This document shows, piece after piece, positions 16,866-26,748 of a stretch of 64,000 bases of DNA. A program made the position numbers and the translations under genes. How positions within the stretch are numbered: the first letter of the stretch is position 1; the number at the start of each line of letters is the position of its first letter. Source of the stretch: Paraglaciecola algarum (lineage in GTDB: Bacteria; Pseudomonadota; Gammaproteobacteria; Enterobacterales; Alteromonadaceae); assembly GCF_021532655.1 (NCBI RefSeq), contig NZ_JAKGAS010000014.1:35813-99812 (forward strand), in the 5' to 3' direction. The notes under the pieces are model-generated. The model made no database searches and was not told the origin of the DNA. It worked only from the letters and a program-made list of their open reading frames with translations.

Positions 16866-19526
16866 ATGAACCATTCACAAACGCCTGCACACGTCGTCTA
16901 TCGTCCATCACAACTATTTGGTCCTTTAAAAACGTTGCTTGCAAAAAGTATTGCGCTAGCAGTTTCTTGTTCAATTTTATCAAGTAGTGCGTTTTCTCAA
17001 GACTCTTATTCTCAAGACACTAATACTGATGATGGTTTTAAATTTGAAGTAATTGAAGTGACATCACAAAAGCGTGTGCAAAATGTTATGCAGGTACCTA
17101 TTACAGTAGGAATTATCAACGCTGATTTGTTAGAAGAAAGTAGTTCAATTGGCCTAGCGGATGTAGATAAATTTATTCCAGGTTTTGATTTTAGTGACGC
17201 TAATGTTACTCAGGCTGGCGTGAAAATTCGTGGTGTTTCGAGTCCAAATATCTCAGTTGGAGGGGATCCTTCAGCGGCTACATTTTATGATGATGTATAT
17301 ATGCCTAGAGCTGCGCAGAATGTGGTGTTTTCTGACATCGAAAGGGTAGAAGTGTTAAAGGGCCCCCAGGGTACTCTTTTTGGCCGAAATGCAGCCACGG
17401 GTGTAGTTAGCATTATTCCCAAGAAACCGAGTGATGATACTGAAGGTTTTGGTAAATTTAGTTGGGGTACAGATAATTTACAACGTTATGAAGGTATGGC
17501 AAATGTGGCTTTGTCAAATAATTTGTATTTACGCGTGAATGGCTTAGTCAGCCTACAAGATGGCATAGTACAAAACACTGCCAAACCAGAGTGGAACAAA
17601 AATAACAAAATCTGGGATCTAGGTGACAAAAATCATAAGGCGGCGCGTATTGCCCTACTGTGGGATATTTCCACCGGTACAGAGTTTCAATTATCATTAG
17701 ATTTAGACGATTTGAATCAAGCCCCGCCTATGGCCATAGGGTTAAGTGCATATGCATCCCATGGCGGTACTCAACCTTTTGCTAGCTATACAGAAAACGA
17801 TGTGCGTAAAGGTGTCGAGTCTCGCGATATGTATGGTGTAACAGCTAAATTCATACATGAGTTTGACGATAATTGGTCAATGAAATATGTAGCCAGTGTA
17901 CGTGATTGGCAAACAGTCAATCGTGAAGATGAAGATGGTACTGCAGATATCACCCGTTATTTTGATACCTCAAACAATGAAGACTCAGATATTTTTTACA
18001 CTGAACTACAGTTCAACTGCGTGAGCGCTCGGGTGAGTGCGGTGACTGGCTTTTCTTATTCAAAAGAAAATGTTACCCAAACTTCTGAGCTAAATATTAC
18101 GACAGATGCAGTGGCTAGAATTGTCACCCAAGATTTAAATAATGAAATACGTGGTGGAGTGGCTCAGCAAATAGCAGCTGCCATTGGTGGAACATCAGAT
18201 GAAATCACTCAAGCTGTTTTTGGTCCAGGCGTTACCTTTGATGCGGTAGTTGATAGTCAATTTAGTGAGTTAGGATTACCTATGGATCATTTATGGAATC
18301 CAGGTGAGTGGGCTAGTGCACTTAATGCGTTAGGTTATGGTTCAACTATTACCGCTGCATTGGGTATGCCCGGTGCTGATTTAAACGATGGTTTAGTGCT
18401 GTTAGCAGGTGATGCCATTTATGAAGTGGTATCACAAACATTAGGGGTACCTGAAATATTCGGTCCAAGTCATAGCGGTCAGTTTTGGCAAGAAAGTGTC
18501 AACAATACAGGTACTTTTACTAATTGGGGGGCTTTTGCGGATGTAGATTTTGCCATAAATGACAAGTGGCACGTGATTGCTGGATTACGTTATTCTAACG
18601 ATGAAAAAGATTTCGCATGGTATATACCTGAAACCAGTTACGCCGCGGTTAGACCTGGTGTGAGTAATCAGCTTTTCCCACAGGTAGATATATCTGCAAC
18701 TGATAGTTGGAGTAAAGTGACAGGACGTTTAGTCACAAACTACCAAATTAACGACGATAACTTTGTGTTTGCATCTTATTCAACAGGTTATAAATCTGGC
18801 GGCTTCGACTCTTTAACTCCTATTTCCCAAGCTGATGGACAAGAAGCCTTTGCCCCAGAAGATGTGGCTAACTTTGAGTTAGGGTATAAAGGGATATTAT
18901 CAGACAGTTTTATTACCAATATTAGTTATTATCAAATGGAGTTAGACAACTTCCAAGTCGCAGTGGAATCCAAGCAACCGGGCAGTACCACGGCTGTGAG
19001 TACTATTATTAATGAAAATCGGTCAATAAACGGAATAGAAATTGATGCAAAGTGGAATGTAAGTGATGCTATTACTGTAGGAATAGTAACTGATTTTCGT
19101 AATACTGACGCTGATAGACCTTCTTTTTATAACGCAGAAGGTGAGTTGTTAGATGCAACTTCAACTTCCTCTGATAATGACACTAACTATACGGCCACCT
19201 TAGATTGGTTTCCCGATTCTAAATATGGTGCGATTAACGTACATATTGATTACGTTTTTGTAGAGAATACTAATGCCCAACGATCTGATATTTTGCCATT
19301 CCAATTGGCAATACCTGAATATCTTAGTGATAGAAAAAATTTAAGTGCTAGGATCTCATTAAGCACAAATGACGATTCTATGGAAATGGCATTTTGGGGG
19401 CGAAATTTGTTAAATGAGCGTTATATTGAAGGGATAAGTAATTTAACTCGCGCATTTTTTGGTACTTCCTTTGCTCGAATAAATAGAGGGCGAGAAATAG
19501 GAATGGATTTCAAATATAACTTTTAA
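16866..19526 (+). CDS. TonB-dependent outer-membrane receptor
   Basis: 886 residues with a signal peptide ending near SSSAFSQ (about residue 45). A TonB box region and plug domain (about 60-180) include QKRVQNVMQVPITVGII, VKIRGVSSPNIS and VEVLKGPQGTLFGRNAATGV. The 22-strand barrel ends in an aromatic residue (MDFKYNF). It transports a bound ligand into the periplasm using TonB energy. The type resembles receptors for hydrophobic or aromatic compounds rather than SusC. The AraC regulator and cytochrome genes follow, suggesting a joint function. The unusual N-terminal extension of about 25 residues precedes the hydrophobic core. Confidence 0.93.
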   Translation: MNHSQTPAHVVYRPSQLFGPLKTLLAKSIALAVSCSILSSSAFSQDSYSQDTNTDDGFKFEVIEVTSQKRVQNVMQVPITVGIINADLLEESSSIGLADVDKFIPGFDFSDANVTQAGVKIRGVSSPNISVGGDPSAATFYDDVYMPRAAQNVVFSDIERVEVLKGPQGTLFGRNAATGVVSIIPKKPSDDTEGFGKFSWGTDNLQRYEGMANVALSNNLYLRVNGLVSLQDGIVQNTAKPEWNKNNKIWDLGDKNHKAARIALLWDISTGTEFQLSLDLDDLNQAPPMAIGLSAYASHGGTQPFASYTENDVRKGVESRDMYGVTAKFIHEFDDNWSMKYVASVRDWQTVNREDEDGTADITRYFDTSNNEDSDIFYTELQFNCVSARVSAVTGFSYSKENVTQTSELNITTDAVARIVTQDLNNEIRGGVAQQIAAAIGGTSDEITQAVFGPGVTFDAVVDSQFSELGLPMDHLWNPGEWASALNALGYGSTITAALGMPGADLNDGLVLLAGDAIYEVVSQTLGVPEIFGPSHSGQFWQESVNNTGTFTNWGAFADVDFAINDKWHVIAGLRYSNDEKDFAWYIPETSYAAVRPGVSNQLFPQVDISATDSWSKVTGRLVTNYQINDDNFVFASYSTGYKSGGFDSLTPISQADGQEAFAPEDVANFELGYKGILSDSFITNISYYQMELDNFQVAVESKQPGSTTAVSTIINENRSINGIEIDAKWNVSDAITVGIVTDFRNTDADRPSFYNAEGELLDATSTSSDNDTNYTATLDWFPDSKYGAINVHIDYVFVENTNAQRSDILPFQLAIPEYLSDRKNLSARISLSTNDDSMEMAFWGRNLLNERYIEGISNLTRAFFGTSFARINRGREIGMDFKYNF

Positions 19527-19544
19527 GTGATATCTTTAAAAACA

Positions 19545-19569
19545 AGCCCACCTTAAAGGTGGGTTTTTT
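19545..19569 (+). terminator. Terminator after the TonB receptor gene
   Basis: Stem CCCACCT/AGGTGGG (19547-19553 with 19557-19563), a three-base loop and six T. It separates the receptor from the regulator gene. Confidence 0.88.
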
Positions 19570-19602
19570 ACATTATCAATAAAGAGACTTACAGACTTCC
19601 AT

Positions 19603-20664
19603 ATGCAACAACTCTCTAGTTTTTTAGCACATAGTGCTTTTAGCCTAATGGCATTATGTGTTTTATTATTATTACCTAGATATATCTGCCAACTAAATTA
19701 TCGTAAAAACCGTTCAATTATTTTGTTTTCAGTTTCAATGTTGTGTGGCTGCGGATATTTAATATCAGAAAGTTTTGGCCCTCTTACCAATATGTCCGTT
19801 TTATGGTGGTTAGAATATATTTCTGGCAATGCCTTACCCGGCGTGTTTTGGTTAACCTCAATTAGTATTTTCTCAGAAAAACACGAATTGGAATATTGGC
19901 AATATGCCTTAGCCTCAAGCACTTTGCTTATCCCTTTAACGTCAACACTGGCCCAACTAATCTTAGGTTTTGATTTAAAAGAACTCCCAGCGTTTTGGGG
20001 GTTAGTGACTTACGGTGCTTTAATAATTGAACTAGTGCTAATTGTGTATGCTTTGGTTGTTGCGATGAAAACCTGGCAATCAGATTTGGTGCAAGATAGA
20101 CGTTATATTCGTGGCAGTGTAGTGGTTTTTGCTGCTATGTATATTTTGTTAGTGATCGTCAGTGAGCAGCTTTTTAATTTAGACTGGATTTGGTTAGATA
20201 CAGTTAAACATTTGTTGCTGTTAATCTTGATTATAACCGTGGATCTTGTGTTGTTTTCGTTAAAAGATGGGGTTTTATTTGAAGGGCCTAAACGCTTTTC
20301 ACCACCATTAAAAATAAATAAAACACAATCACCAGAGTTACAACGGATCATACATTGTATGTTGAGTGAAAAATTTTACCAAAACGAAGGTGTCACCATT
20401 AGTTTGTTATCTCGTCATTTAAGTATTCATGAATATAAATTAAGGCAATTAATTAATGGCGAATTGGAGTTTCGAAATTTTAACGATTTTCTTAATTTTT
20501 ATCGAATTAAAGAAGTGACAGAGAATTTATCTAAACCAGAAGATAGCCATATTCCAGTCTTAACACTAGCACTGGATAGTGGTTTTAGAAGTTTAAGCTC
20601 ATTTAACAAAGCCTTTAAAAATACTCACGGAATTACCCCTACTGAATTTCGCAATAGGATCTGA
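19603..20664 (+). CDS. Membrane-anchored AraC-family regulator
   Basis: 353 residues. The first 225 form about seven hydrophobic helices (LMALCVLLLLPRYI, TLLIPLTSTLAQLILGF, LLLLILIITVDLVLFSL). The C-terminal 105 residues form an AraC double helix-turn-helix: TISLLSRHLSIHEYKLRQLI, then LTLALDSGFRSLSSFNKAFK, ending GITPTEFRNRI. The DNA-binding domain is therefore tethered to the inner membrane, so the signal is probably sensed in or near the membrane. It lies between the TonB receptor and the cytochrome genes, which are its likely targets. Confidence 0.9.
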   Translation: MQQLSSFLAHSAFSLMALCVLLLLPRYICQLNYRKNRSIILFSVSMLCGCGYLISESFGPLTNMSVLWWLEYISGNALPGVFWLTSISIFSEKHELEYWQYALASSTLLIPLTSTLAQLILGFDLKELPAFWGLVTYGALIIELVLIVYALVVAMKTWQSDLVQDRRYIRGSVVVFAAMYILLVIVSEQLFNLDWIWLDTVKHLLLLILIITVDLVLFSLKDGVLFEGPKRFSPPLKINKTQSPELQRIIHCMLSEKFYQNEGVTISLLSRHLSIHEYKLRQLINGELEFRNFNDFLNFYRIKEVTENLSKPEDSHIPVLTLALDSGFRSLSSFNKAFKNTHGITPTEFRNRI

Positions 20665-20820
20665 TTGATTATTAAAAAATAGCGGCTTAAGTAATGAGTT
20701 CTATAATACGTCAGCTTTTTTTGAATATTAAACAAGTAAAAGATTGGTTAAATTATTATTCTACGGCAAGTTCTAATACGGGTAGAGCTTCATTCGATCA
20801 ATGAAGTTTAGGAGCGTCTA

Positions 20821-21435
20821 ATGTCGTTTATAGTTAAATGTTTGATTGCTGGTTTATTGGTTGTAAATACCAGTCAACTTTTATATGCAAACGGCAAGCA
20901 AGCCTACACAAAATGTATCGCTTGTCATGGTGAAATGGCAGAAGGTAAATCTCAGCTTAACGCACCAGCTCTAGCCGGACAGTTTGACTGGTATTTAACT
21001 AGGCAAATAAACAATTTTGCTTCAGGCCAAAGAGGCAGTCATAACCAAGATACCAATGGTAAAACTATGGCTGTATTCGCAAAATCTCTTTCTGATAAAA
21101 ATCAATTAGATGCACTAAGTAAATATATCAGCCAACTTCCAAGTATTTCCACTAAAGGAACTCTAAGTGGAAATATGATGAATGGTTCAAGGTATTACCA
21201 AGCAAAGTGTGGAGCCTGTCATGGCGGTAATGCACAGGGAAATAAAGGATTTAATGCACCTAAATTAGCTGGCCAATCGACTGAATATCTAGCCTTGCAA
21301 ATGGCCAATTTTAAGCAAGATATTCGTGGATACCATCAAGAAGACAAATTGGGCCGCCAAATGGCGATGATGGCCAAAGTCGTTTCTGAGCAAGAATTAA
21401 TTGATATCTTGTTTTATATTGCGGAACAAGAGTAG
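20821..21435 (+). CDS. Diheme cytochrome c, c4-like
   Basis: 204 residues with a signal peptide (cut near LLYANG, residue 24) and two c-type heme sites, CIACH at residues 32-36 and CGACH near residue 125. Each is followed by a repeat with a distal Met region (GKTMAVFAKSLSD; GRQMAMMAKVVSE), so the protein is two tandem cytochrome domains as in cytochrome c4. It would be periplasmic and carry electrons. The diheme peroxidase starts four bases after its stop. It probably accepts electrons from, or donates them to, the other two heme proteins here. Confidence 0.92.
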   Translation: MSFIVKCLIAGLLVVNTSQLLYANGKQAYTKCIACHGEMAEGKSQLNAPALAGQFDWYLTRQINNFASGQRGSHNQDTNGKTMAVFAKSLSDKNQLDALSKYISQLPSISTKGTLSGNMMNGSRYYQAKCGACHGGNAQGNKGFNAPKLAGQSTEYLALQMANFKQDIRGYHQEDKLGRQMAMMAKVVSEQELIDILFYIAEQE

Positions 21436-21439
21436 GGAT

Positions 21440-22627
21440 ATGCTCAAATTTTTCTCTGTTAGCTTATTGATACAGCTAGTATTGAGTTGCCAAGCTAGTT
21501 CGGCAAACAACACTATAAGCATTGAGCTAAGAGATAGCTGCCCCCCAAGCTTTGAGTTAACAGAACAAGGTGTATGTAAATTAGTCAACCTATATCAACA
21601 ATACGATTCAATACAAAATGTTGGAGTGGGGGGCTTACAAAGCGCATTATCTAAAGGCCGAGACGGGTTTACCCCTAATGAAATTGACTTAGGTCGGTAT
21701 TTATTTTTTGACCCACTGTTATCTAAAGACGGCTCAGTATCTTGTGCCAGTTGTCATATTCCAGAAAAAGGTTTTAGTGACGACCTGGCTAAAAGTGTTG
21801 GTATAGGTGGCCAGCAAACTACTCGCTCCGCCCCATCTTTGTGGAATGTGGGATTTGTTAACAAATTATTTTGGGATGCCAGAGCAAAAAGCTTAGAAGA
21901 ACAAGCTGTGGGTCCATTGTTTGCTAAGAACGAAATGGGTAATGATGCAGCAAACTTACTAAAAGGTTTACGTGCCAATCAAACCTATGTGTCTTTGTTT
22001 AAGCAAACCTTTCCAGAACACACTCAAATCGATTTAGCACAGGTTATTAAAGCCTTAGTGGCGTTTCAAAGTTCGTTGATTTCTCTCAATAGCCGCTACG
22101 ACCAATATGCTCATGGTTATCATCAAGCTTTAAATGAAAATGAGATTGCAGGTCTAAATATTTTCCGATCTTTTGTTGCTCGCTGTGCTGAGTGTCATCA
22201 GCCGCCGTTATTTACTAATAACCAAATTGCAGTTATTGGGGTGGCTGAAAAAAACGGAGATGAATTTGATCCGGGTGCTCAAATTACTTTTAACGCTTCT
22301 AAGCTAAGAGGTGGTTTTAAAGTTCCCACCCTTAGAAATATTGCAAAAACTGCACCTTACATGCATGCAGGAAACTTCACAGATTTAAGGGATGCAGTAG
22401 AGTTTTATAATAAAGGGCGAGGACATGAAGTGCCAGAAGGAGAGTCTTTGCAGTTACATTGGCATATTTGGGAGCCAAACTTAACTGATAAAGAATTAGA
22501 CCTAGTTGTTGAGTTTCTAGGAGCCTTAACGGATGAAAGTTTAGTCCCAAGAACACCTAGAGTTGTTCCATCAGGTTTGCCGGTAATTGATGTTAAATAT
22601 CAACAAAACCAACAAGAGCAGCAATAA
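21440..22627 (+). CDS. MauG/CcpA-type diheme cytochrome c peroxidase
   Basis: 395 residues from ATG 21440, chosen because it gives a clean export signal (LKFFSVSLLIQLVLSC) with a lipobox-like end at Cys 16 or 17; a longer upstream frame overlaps the cytochrome gene. Heme motifs are CASCH (residue 102) and CAECH (residue 249). Conserved elements include GRYLFFDPLLSKDGSVSCASCH, RSAPSLWNVGF, FWDARA and KVPTLRNIAKTAPYMHAG. The family comprises periplasmic peroxidases and MauG enzymes that oxidise protein substrates through a high-valent diheme state. It is the middle gene of a three-gene heme cluster. Confidence 0.92.
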   Translation: MLKFFSVSLLIQLVLSCQASSANNTISIELRDSCPPSFELTEQGVCKLVNLYQQYDSIQNVGVGGLQSALSKGRDGFTPNEIDLGRYLFFDPLLSKDGSVSCASCHIPEKGFSDDLAKSVGIGGQQTTRSAPSLWNVGFVNKLFWDARAKSLEEQAVGPLFAKNEMGNDAANLLKGLRANQTYVSLFKQTFPEHTQIDLAQVIKALVAFQSSLISLNSRYDQYAHGYHQALNENEIAGLNIFRSFVARCAECHQPPLFTNNQIAVIGVAEKNGDEFDPGAQITFNASKLRGGFKVPTLRNIAKTAPYMHAGNFTDLRDAVEFYNKGRGHEVPEGESLQLHWHIWEPNLTDKELDLVVEFLGALTDESLVPRTPRVVPSGLPVIDVKYQQNQQEQQ

Positions 22628-22662
22628 TAAAAATAGCACTCTTTTTTAAGGAGAGAGACAGT

Positions 22663-24180
22663 ATGAAAGCAGGAAAAACCATAGCGATTGTATTCATCCT
22701 AGCAGCCTTTGTAGGTGGTATTTATTTGGGTAAAACCGGCTCAGTGAATACACTTATTACCGACAGTTCAGATGGAGCAAGTTATTCTGGTGGCTACGAT
22801 AAATCGGCAGATAATCAAAGTTCAACTAAGAAATCTGCGGTGGCAAAACGCACCGAACAAGGCGAAATTATAGTGGTCAATCCAGGTGACTTGATTATGG
22901 ATGCGGTTAAAAGTGCAAACCCTGGAGATACTATCCAAATCATGCCCGGTATCTATTCTGAAACAGTTTACATTGATAAAGATGATATTCGAATTGTAGG
23001 TGTGATCAAGGAAGGCGAACGCGCCACTATGGACGGTAAAGGCAAGTTAAATGATGCCATCTTGTATTCAGGTAACAATGTGGTAGTTGAAAACTTGCTT
23101 ATCACTAAATACAAAGGTAACGGTATCATGGGACAAGCGGGCAACAATTTTGAGATCCGCAATAACATCATAGTTGATACTGGTGTGTATGGTGTTTTTC
23201 CACAATTGGGTAAAAATGGTATTGTTGAACACAATATTATTTCAGGTATCGAAGACGCTGCTATTTACATAGGTATGAGTGACAATATTCATGTTGCCCA
23301 TAATGAAGTATTTGATTCTGTAGCTGGGATTGAAATCGAAAACAGTCGTCACGCTATAGTTGAAAATAACTATGTACATAATAATACAGGTGGGGTTTTA
23401 GCCTTTATTACGCCGGGGTTGCCAATCAAAACCACTTTTGATGTGATTATCCGTAATAACTTTATCACTAATAATAATACCGCTAATTTTGGTGCACCAG
23501 GCTCTACTGTCGCGGGTATTCCTGCCGGTACAGGTATATTAATTATGGCTGCCGATGAAGTCATTGTTGAAGATAACATTATTACCAATAATAAAACCGC
23601 CGGTATTATTATAACGGATCATGAAAATGCGCCTAATACGACTATCGATCCTGAATCTGATACTAAACCTGATCGCGTCATGATATTAAATAATCTGATG
23701 ACAAATAATGGTTATGACACTTTAGACGATGTAAAGGCACTCATGCTAACTGAATTTAAACAAGGAAATCCGGATATTATTAGAGTTGGGACGTCCCGTG
23801 ATAGTTGTATTATTAACCGTCATAGATATGTGACTACAGGTGTGTCTGATTGGGCAGAGTGTAATTTCACTAATACTGATAACATAGTGTCATATATTTT
23901 AGATGAGCCGGTTGCGCCTCGTGAAATAAAAGGCAGTGAGAAAGGTAAAATTGCTTATTTGGGTATATGTGCTGGTTGCCACACTTACACAGGCAGAATG
24001 ATTGGCCCTCCTGTACAAATCATTCAAGCTTTATACATGGATAACCCTGAAGGATTAGCTAAATTTATCGCTAACCCAACTAAGAAGCGTGAAGACTATC
24101 CAGAAATGCCTCCACAAAATTATCTTGATGAAGAAACTAGATTAGCGGTAGCGAAATATATGTTGGGTGTGATTCGATAA
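22663..24180 (+). CDS. Right-handed beta-helix protein fused to cytochrome c
   Basis: 505 residues. It has an N-terminal membrane anchor or signal (residues 5-25, TIAIVFILAAFVGGIYLG) and a linker rich in Ser and Lys. A right-handed parallel beta-helix follows (about 70-400) with repeated turns such as VVENLLITKYKGNGIMG and NNFEIRNNIIVDTGVYGV. The C-terminal cytochrome c domain has heme motif CAGCH at residues 436-440 and a distal Met in EMPPQNYL. The helix fold resembles NosD or carbohydrate-active proteins, but I see no catalytic set. It is third after the diheme cytochrome and the peroxidase, with GGAGAGA upstream. The fusion implies electron transfer at the surface of the helix. Confidence 0.9.
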   Translation: MKAGKTIAIVFILAAFVGGIYLGKTGSVNTLITDSSDGASYSGGYDKSADNQSSTKKSAVAKRTEQGEIIVVNPGDLIMDAVKSANPGDTIQIMPGIYSETVYIDKDDIRIVGVIKEGERATMDGKGKLNDAILYSGNNVVVENLLITKYKGNGIMGQAGNNFEIRNNIIVDTGVYGVFPQLGKNGIVEHNIISGIEDAAIYIGMSDNIHVAHNEVFDSVAGIEIENSRHAIVENNYVHNNTGGVLAFITPGLPIKTTFDVIIRNNFITNNNTANFGAPGSTVAGIPAGTGILIMAADEVIVEDNIITNNKTAGIIITDHENAPNTTIDPESDTKPDRVMILNNLMTNNGYDTLDDVKALMLTEFKQGNPDIIRVGTSRDSCIINRHRYVTTGVSDWAECNFTNTDNIVSYILDEPVAPREIKGSEKGKIAYLGICAGCHTYTGRMIGPPVQIIQALYMDNPEGLAKFIANPTKKREDYPEMPPQNYLDEETRLAVAKYMLGVIR

Positions 24181-24207
24181 TTCGCCATCCAATAATTTAG
24201 GGATGAA

Positions 24208-24234
24208 TAAAAGCCGTGTTTATCACGGCTTTTT
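24208..24234. terminator. Bidirectional terminator between cytochrome cluster and lnt
   Basis: Stem AAAAGCCGTG/CACGGCTTTT with a five-base loop. It has T-rich tails on both strands and serves the convergent beta-helix cytochrome and lnt genes. Confidence 0.9.
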
Positions 24235-24253
24235 AGTTTCTAGGTTTTAGCAT

Positions 24254-25792
24254 TTAACGGGACATTCTAAATTTAACAGCAATAAAAAACAGAGATAAGC
24301 TAATCAACCATATTGGCCAGTCACCTAATTTTCTATAGGGTGTTTCTCCACTAACTAATTGAATTTTATCAGTTAATACAGCATCTTCAAATTGTGGTAA
24401 TTGACTTTGAATGGCACCAGTGTGGTCAATAAAGGCAGTGATGCCATTATTGGTTGAGCGAAGTACAGGTAAACCAAATTCTTTAGCTCGAACTTGGGCA
24501 ATTTCTAAATGTTGTGCGGGGCCATGTGAGGCGCCAAACCAAGCATCATTGCTGACTGTAATTATAAAGTCAGTGTTAAAATATAAATTACTGGCTATCT
24601 GCCGTGGAAAGGCTATTTCAAAACAAATAGCGGGGGCAAAGTTAAATCCGTTTGCTTGAATATTGGCCTGTTGGTAATCACCACGAGTAAAAGACGACAT
24701 GGGCAAATCGAAGATAGGTGCTAAACCACGAATCCAGCTTTCTAAGGGAATAAACTCGCCAATTGGCAATAAGTGATGTTTAGCAAAACGATTGGCATGT
24801 AAATAGCGATAATGACCAACTGTCACGCCATCTATCTGATTAGAAGACGCTGAGTTCTTAACACCTAAACCAATTAAATTGTTGTAAGCTTGTTTAGTTT
24901 CAAAATTGTAATTAACGATACCGGTAATTAAGCCTGTGTTGCTGGCTGCAGCAATGGAGTCCAAATCTCTGAGGTAATCCAAGGCTATTGGCTCTAATTG
25001 TGGAATGGCCGCTTCAGGCCAAATAATCACATCGTTGTTCAACCAATGGTTGGAAGTCATCTCCAAATATTTGTCCATAGTGGGTTGATCTTGCTCTGGT
25101 GTCCATCTGAGTTCTTGACGAATGTTACCTTGTACCATAGCTATTTGAGCAGTATTGCCCGTAGGGGTTGCCCAATTAACTTGATCCAAAACCACACCAG
25201 ATATAAAAATTATTCCAGTTAAGCTTAGATTTGAAAGCCAATGCTTACGGATAAAGCTTAAGGCTAAACTACTACAAATGATAAGGATTAAAGCATTTAA
25301 GCCAAACTCGCCGATTAATGGGAGCCAACCAGCAAGTGGGCTGTTGATTTGACTGTAACCAAGAGACAACCAAGGGAAGCCTGTAAATAACCAACTTCTC
25401 AACCATTCAATACTTAACCAAACAAAAGGTAGGGCTAATGGCCAAAGCTTAAGACTGAAATATCGCTTAATTAGATAACTGGCCAAGGCAGGAAACAAGG
25501 CTAGGTAAGAGCACAATAATAACATCAAACCAATTGAGGCGATGAGTGGTAAACCACCAAAATCAGCGATACTTACATGTACCCAGCTAATACCCGCACC
25601 AAACCAGCCTAAACCAAAAGCAAAACCTATTTTGAAACTTTGCTTGGGCTGGGTTTGGGCTAGTAGGTATAAATATATGGGAAGGCTAACAAATAGCACA
25701 AGCCAATAAGAAAAAGGCGCATACCCAAAAGTCATAAGCGCACCAGCCAAAAAAGCCAGTGCGAATTTAAACTTAGTAGCAAACATTGTCAT
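24254..25792 (-). CDS. lnt: Apolipoprotein N-acyltransferase
   Basis: 512 residues. Six to seven membrane helices precede a nitrilase-fold domain (about 220-480) and a final C-terminal helix. The catalytic Glu lies in VIIWPEAAIP, the Lys in RFAKHHLLPIGEFIPL, and the Cys in PAICFEIAFP. It transfers the third acyl chain to the N-terminal Cys of lipoproteins at the periplasmic face of the inner membrane. It ends the miaB-ybeZ-ybeY-ybeX-lnt cluster. A second in-frame Met two codons in is an equally possible start. Confidence 0.97.
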   Translation of the reverse strand: MTMFATKFKFALAFLAGALMTFGYAPFSYWLVLFVSLPIYLYLLAQTQPKQSFKIGFAFGLGWFGAGISWVHVSIADFGGLPLIASIGLMLLLCSYLALFPALASYLIKRYFSLKLWPLALPFVWLSIEWLRSWLFTGFPWLSLGYSQINSPLAGWLPLIGEFGLNALILIICSSLALSFIRKHWLSNLSLTGIIFISGVVLDQVNWATPTGNTAQIAMVQGNIRQELRWTPEQDQPTMDKYLEMTSNHWLNNDVIIWPEAAIPQLEPIALDYLRDLDSIAAASNTGLITGIVNYNFETKQAYNNLIGLGVKNSASSNQIDGVTVGHYRYLHANRFAKHHLLPIGEFIPLESWIRGLAPIFDLPMSSFTRGDYQQANIQANGFNFAPAICFEIAFPRQIASNLYFNTDFIITVSNDAWFGASHGPAQHLEIAQVRAKEFGLPVLRSTNNGITAFIDHTGAIQSQLPQFEDAVLTDKIQLVSGETPYRKLGDWPIWLISLSLFFIAVKFRMSR

Positions 25793-25825
25793 GGTGAGAG
25801 TGATGCTCAGATAGGAAATTAACCG

Positions 25826-26695
25826 TTAACTTAATGTTTCATCTAAGTCAGGAAGTGTAACTTTAAGTTGGACTAAACGTCTTTTGTCAGAGTTAGTCAC
25901 TTTAAAGTTAATATTGTTTACCTCTACTTCTTCATCTCTTTGTGGCATATGGCCGAAAGCTTTTAACACTATACCGCCAATAGTATCGGCTTCTTCGACA
26001 TCAAATGAGGTCTCAAAAAACTTGTTAAATTCATCCAATGGAGTGAGGGCTTTTACCGAATAAGTATACTTGTTTAACGGGCGAATACCGTCGTTTTCAT
26101 CTTCTTCAACATCGTGTTCATCTTCAATTTCACCCACGATCAACTCTAAGATATCTTCAATCGTGACTAAGCCTGATACACCACCATACTCATCTACGAC
26201 TATGGCCATATGATAACGTTGCTGGCGAAACTCTTTTAATAGCACATCCACGCGTTTGCTCTCAGGCACAATTACAGCGGGGCGTAATATGTTTCTAAGT
26301 TCGAACTCTTTGCCAGGGATAAAGGCATATTCAAGCAAGTCTTTTGCTAGCAACACTCCTTCAATATGGTCTTTGTCTTCGTTGATGACCGGGAAACGAG
26401 AGTGGGCAGATTCAAGTATAGTGGGTAAAAACTCTTCAACGGTTTGATCAATTTCTATGGTTCTCATTTGTGCTCTAGGGATCATGATATCCCTGACACG
26501 CATTTCACTGACTTCCATCACACCTTCCATCATCTCGCGAGTTTCTGGATTAATGACTTCTCGTTCTTGAGCGTCAGTGATGACCTCAACTAATTCTTCT
26601 TTACTATTCGGCTCTCCTGTAAAGTTTTGGACTATTTTACCAATCCAGCTCTTATTAGCAGAACCGCTTGTAGACGGGGGATTATCTTCGCTCAT
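25826..26695 (-). CDS. ybeX: CorC/YbeX CBS-domain protein
   Basis: 289 residues. Two CBS domains lie around residues 70-190 (VRDIMIPRAQMRTIEID, then VDVLLKEFRQQRYHMAIVVDEYGG), followed by a linker rich in Asp and Glu (GEIEDEHDVEEDENDG). A CorC_HlyC domain follows at the C-terminus (ADTIGGIVLKAFGHMP). The family is linked to magnesium/cobalt homeostasis and to ribosome-related stress through its neighbours. There is no membrane domain, so it is the short cytosolic type. It lies 33 bases upstream of lnt. Confidence 0.95.
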   Translation of the reverse strand: MSEDNPPSTSGSANKSWIGKIVQNFTGEPNSKEELVEVITDAQEREVINPETREMMEGVMEVSEMRVRDIMIPRAQMRTIEIDQTVEEFLPTILESAHSRFPVINEDKDHIEGVLLAKDLLEYAFIPGKEFELRNILRPAVIVPESKRVDVLLKEFRQQRYHMAIVVDEYGGVSGLVTIEDILELIVGEIEDEHDVEEDENDGIRPLNKYTYSVKALTPLDEFNKFFETSFDVEEADTIGGIVLKAFGHMPQRDEEVEVNNINFKVTNSDKRRLVQLKVTLPDLDETLS

Positions 26696-26748
26696 GATCT
26701 CGTTATTTGGTTAACTATACTTAAGTATATATTGTTGGATTAGCATCA

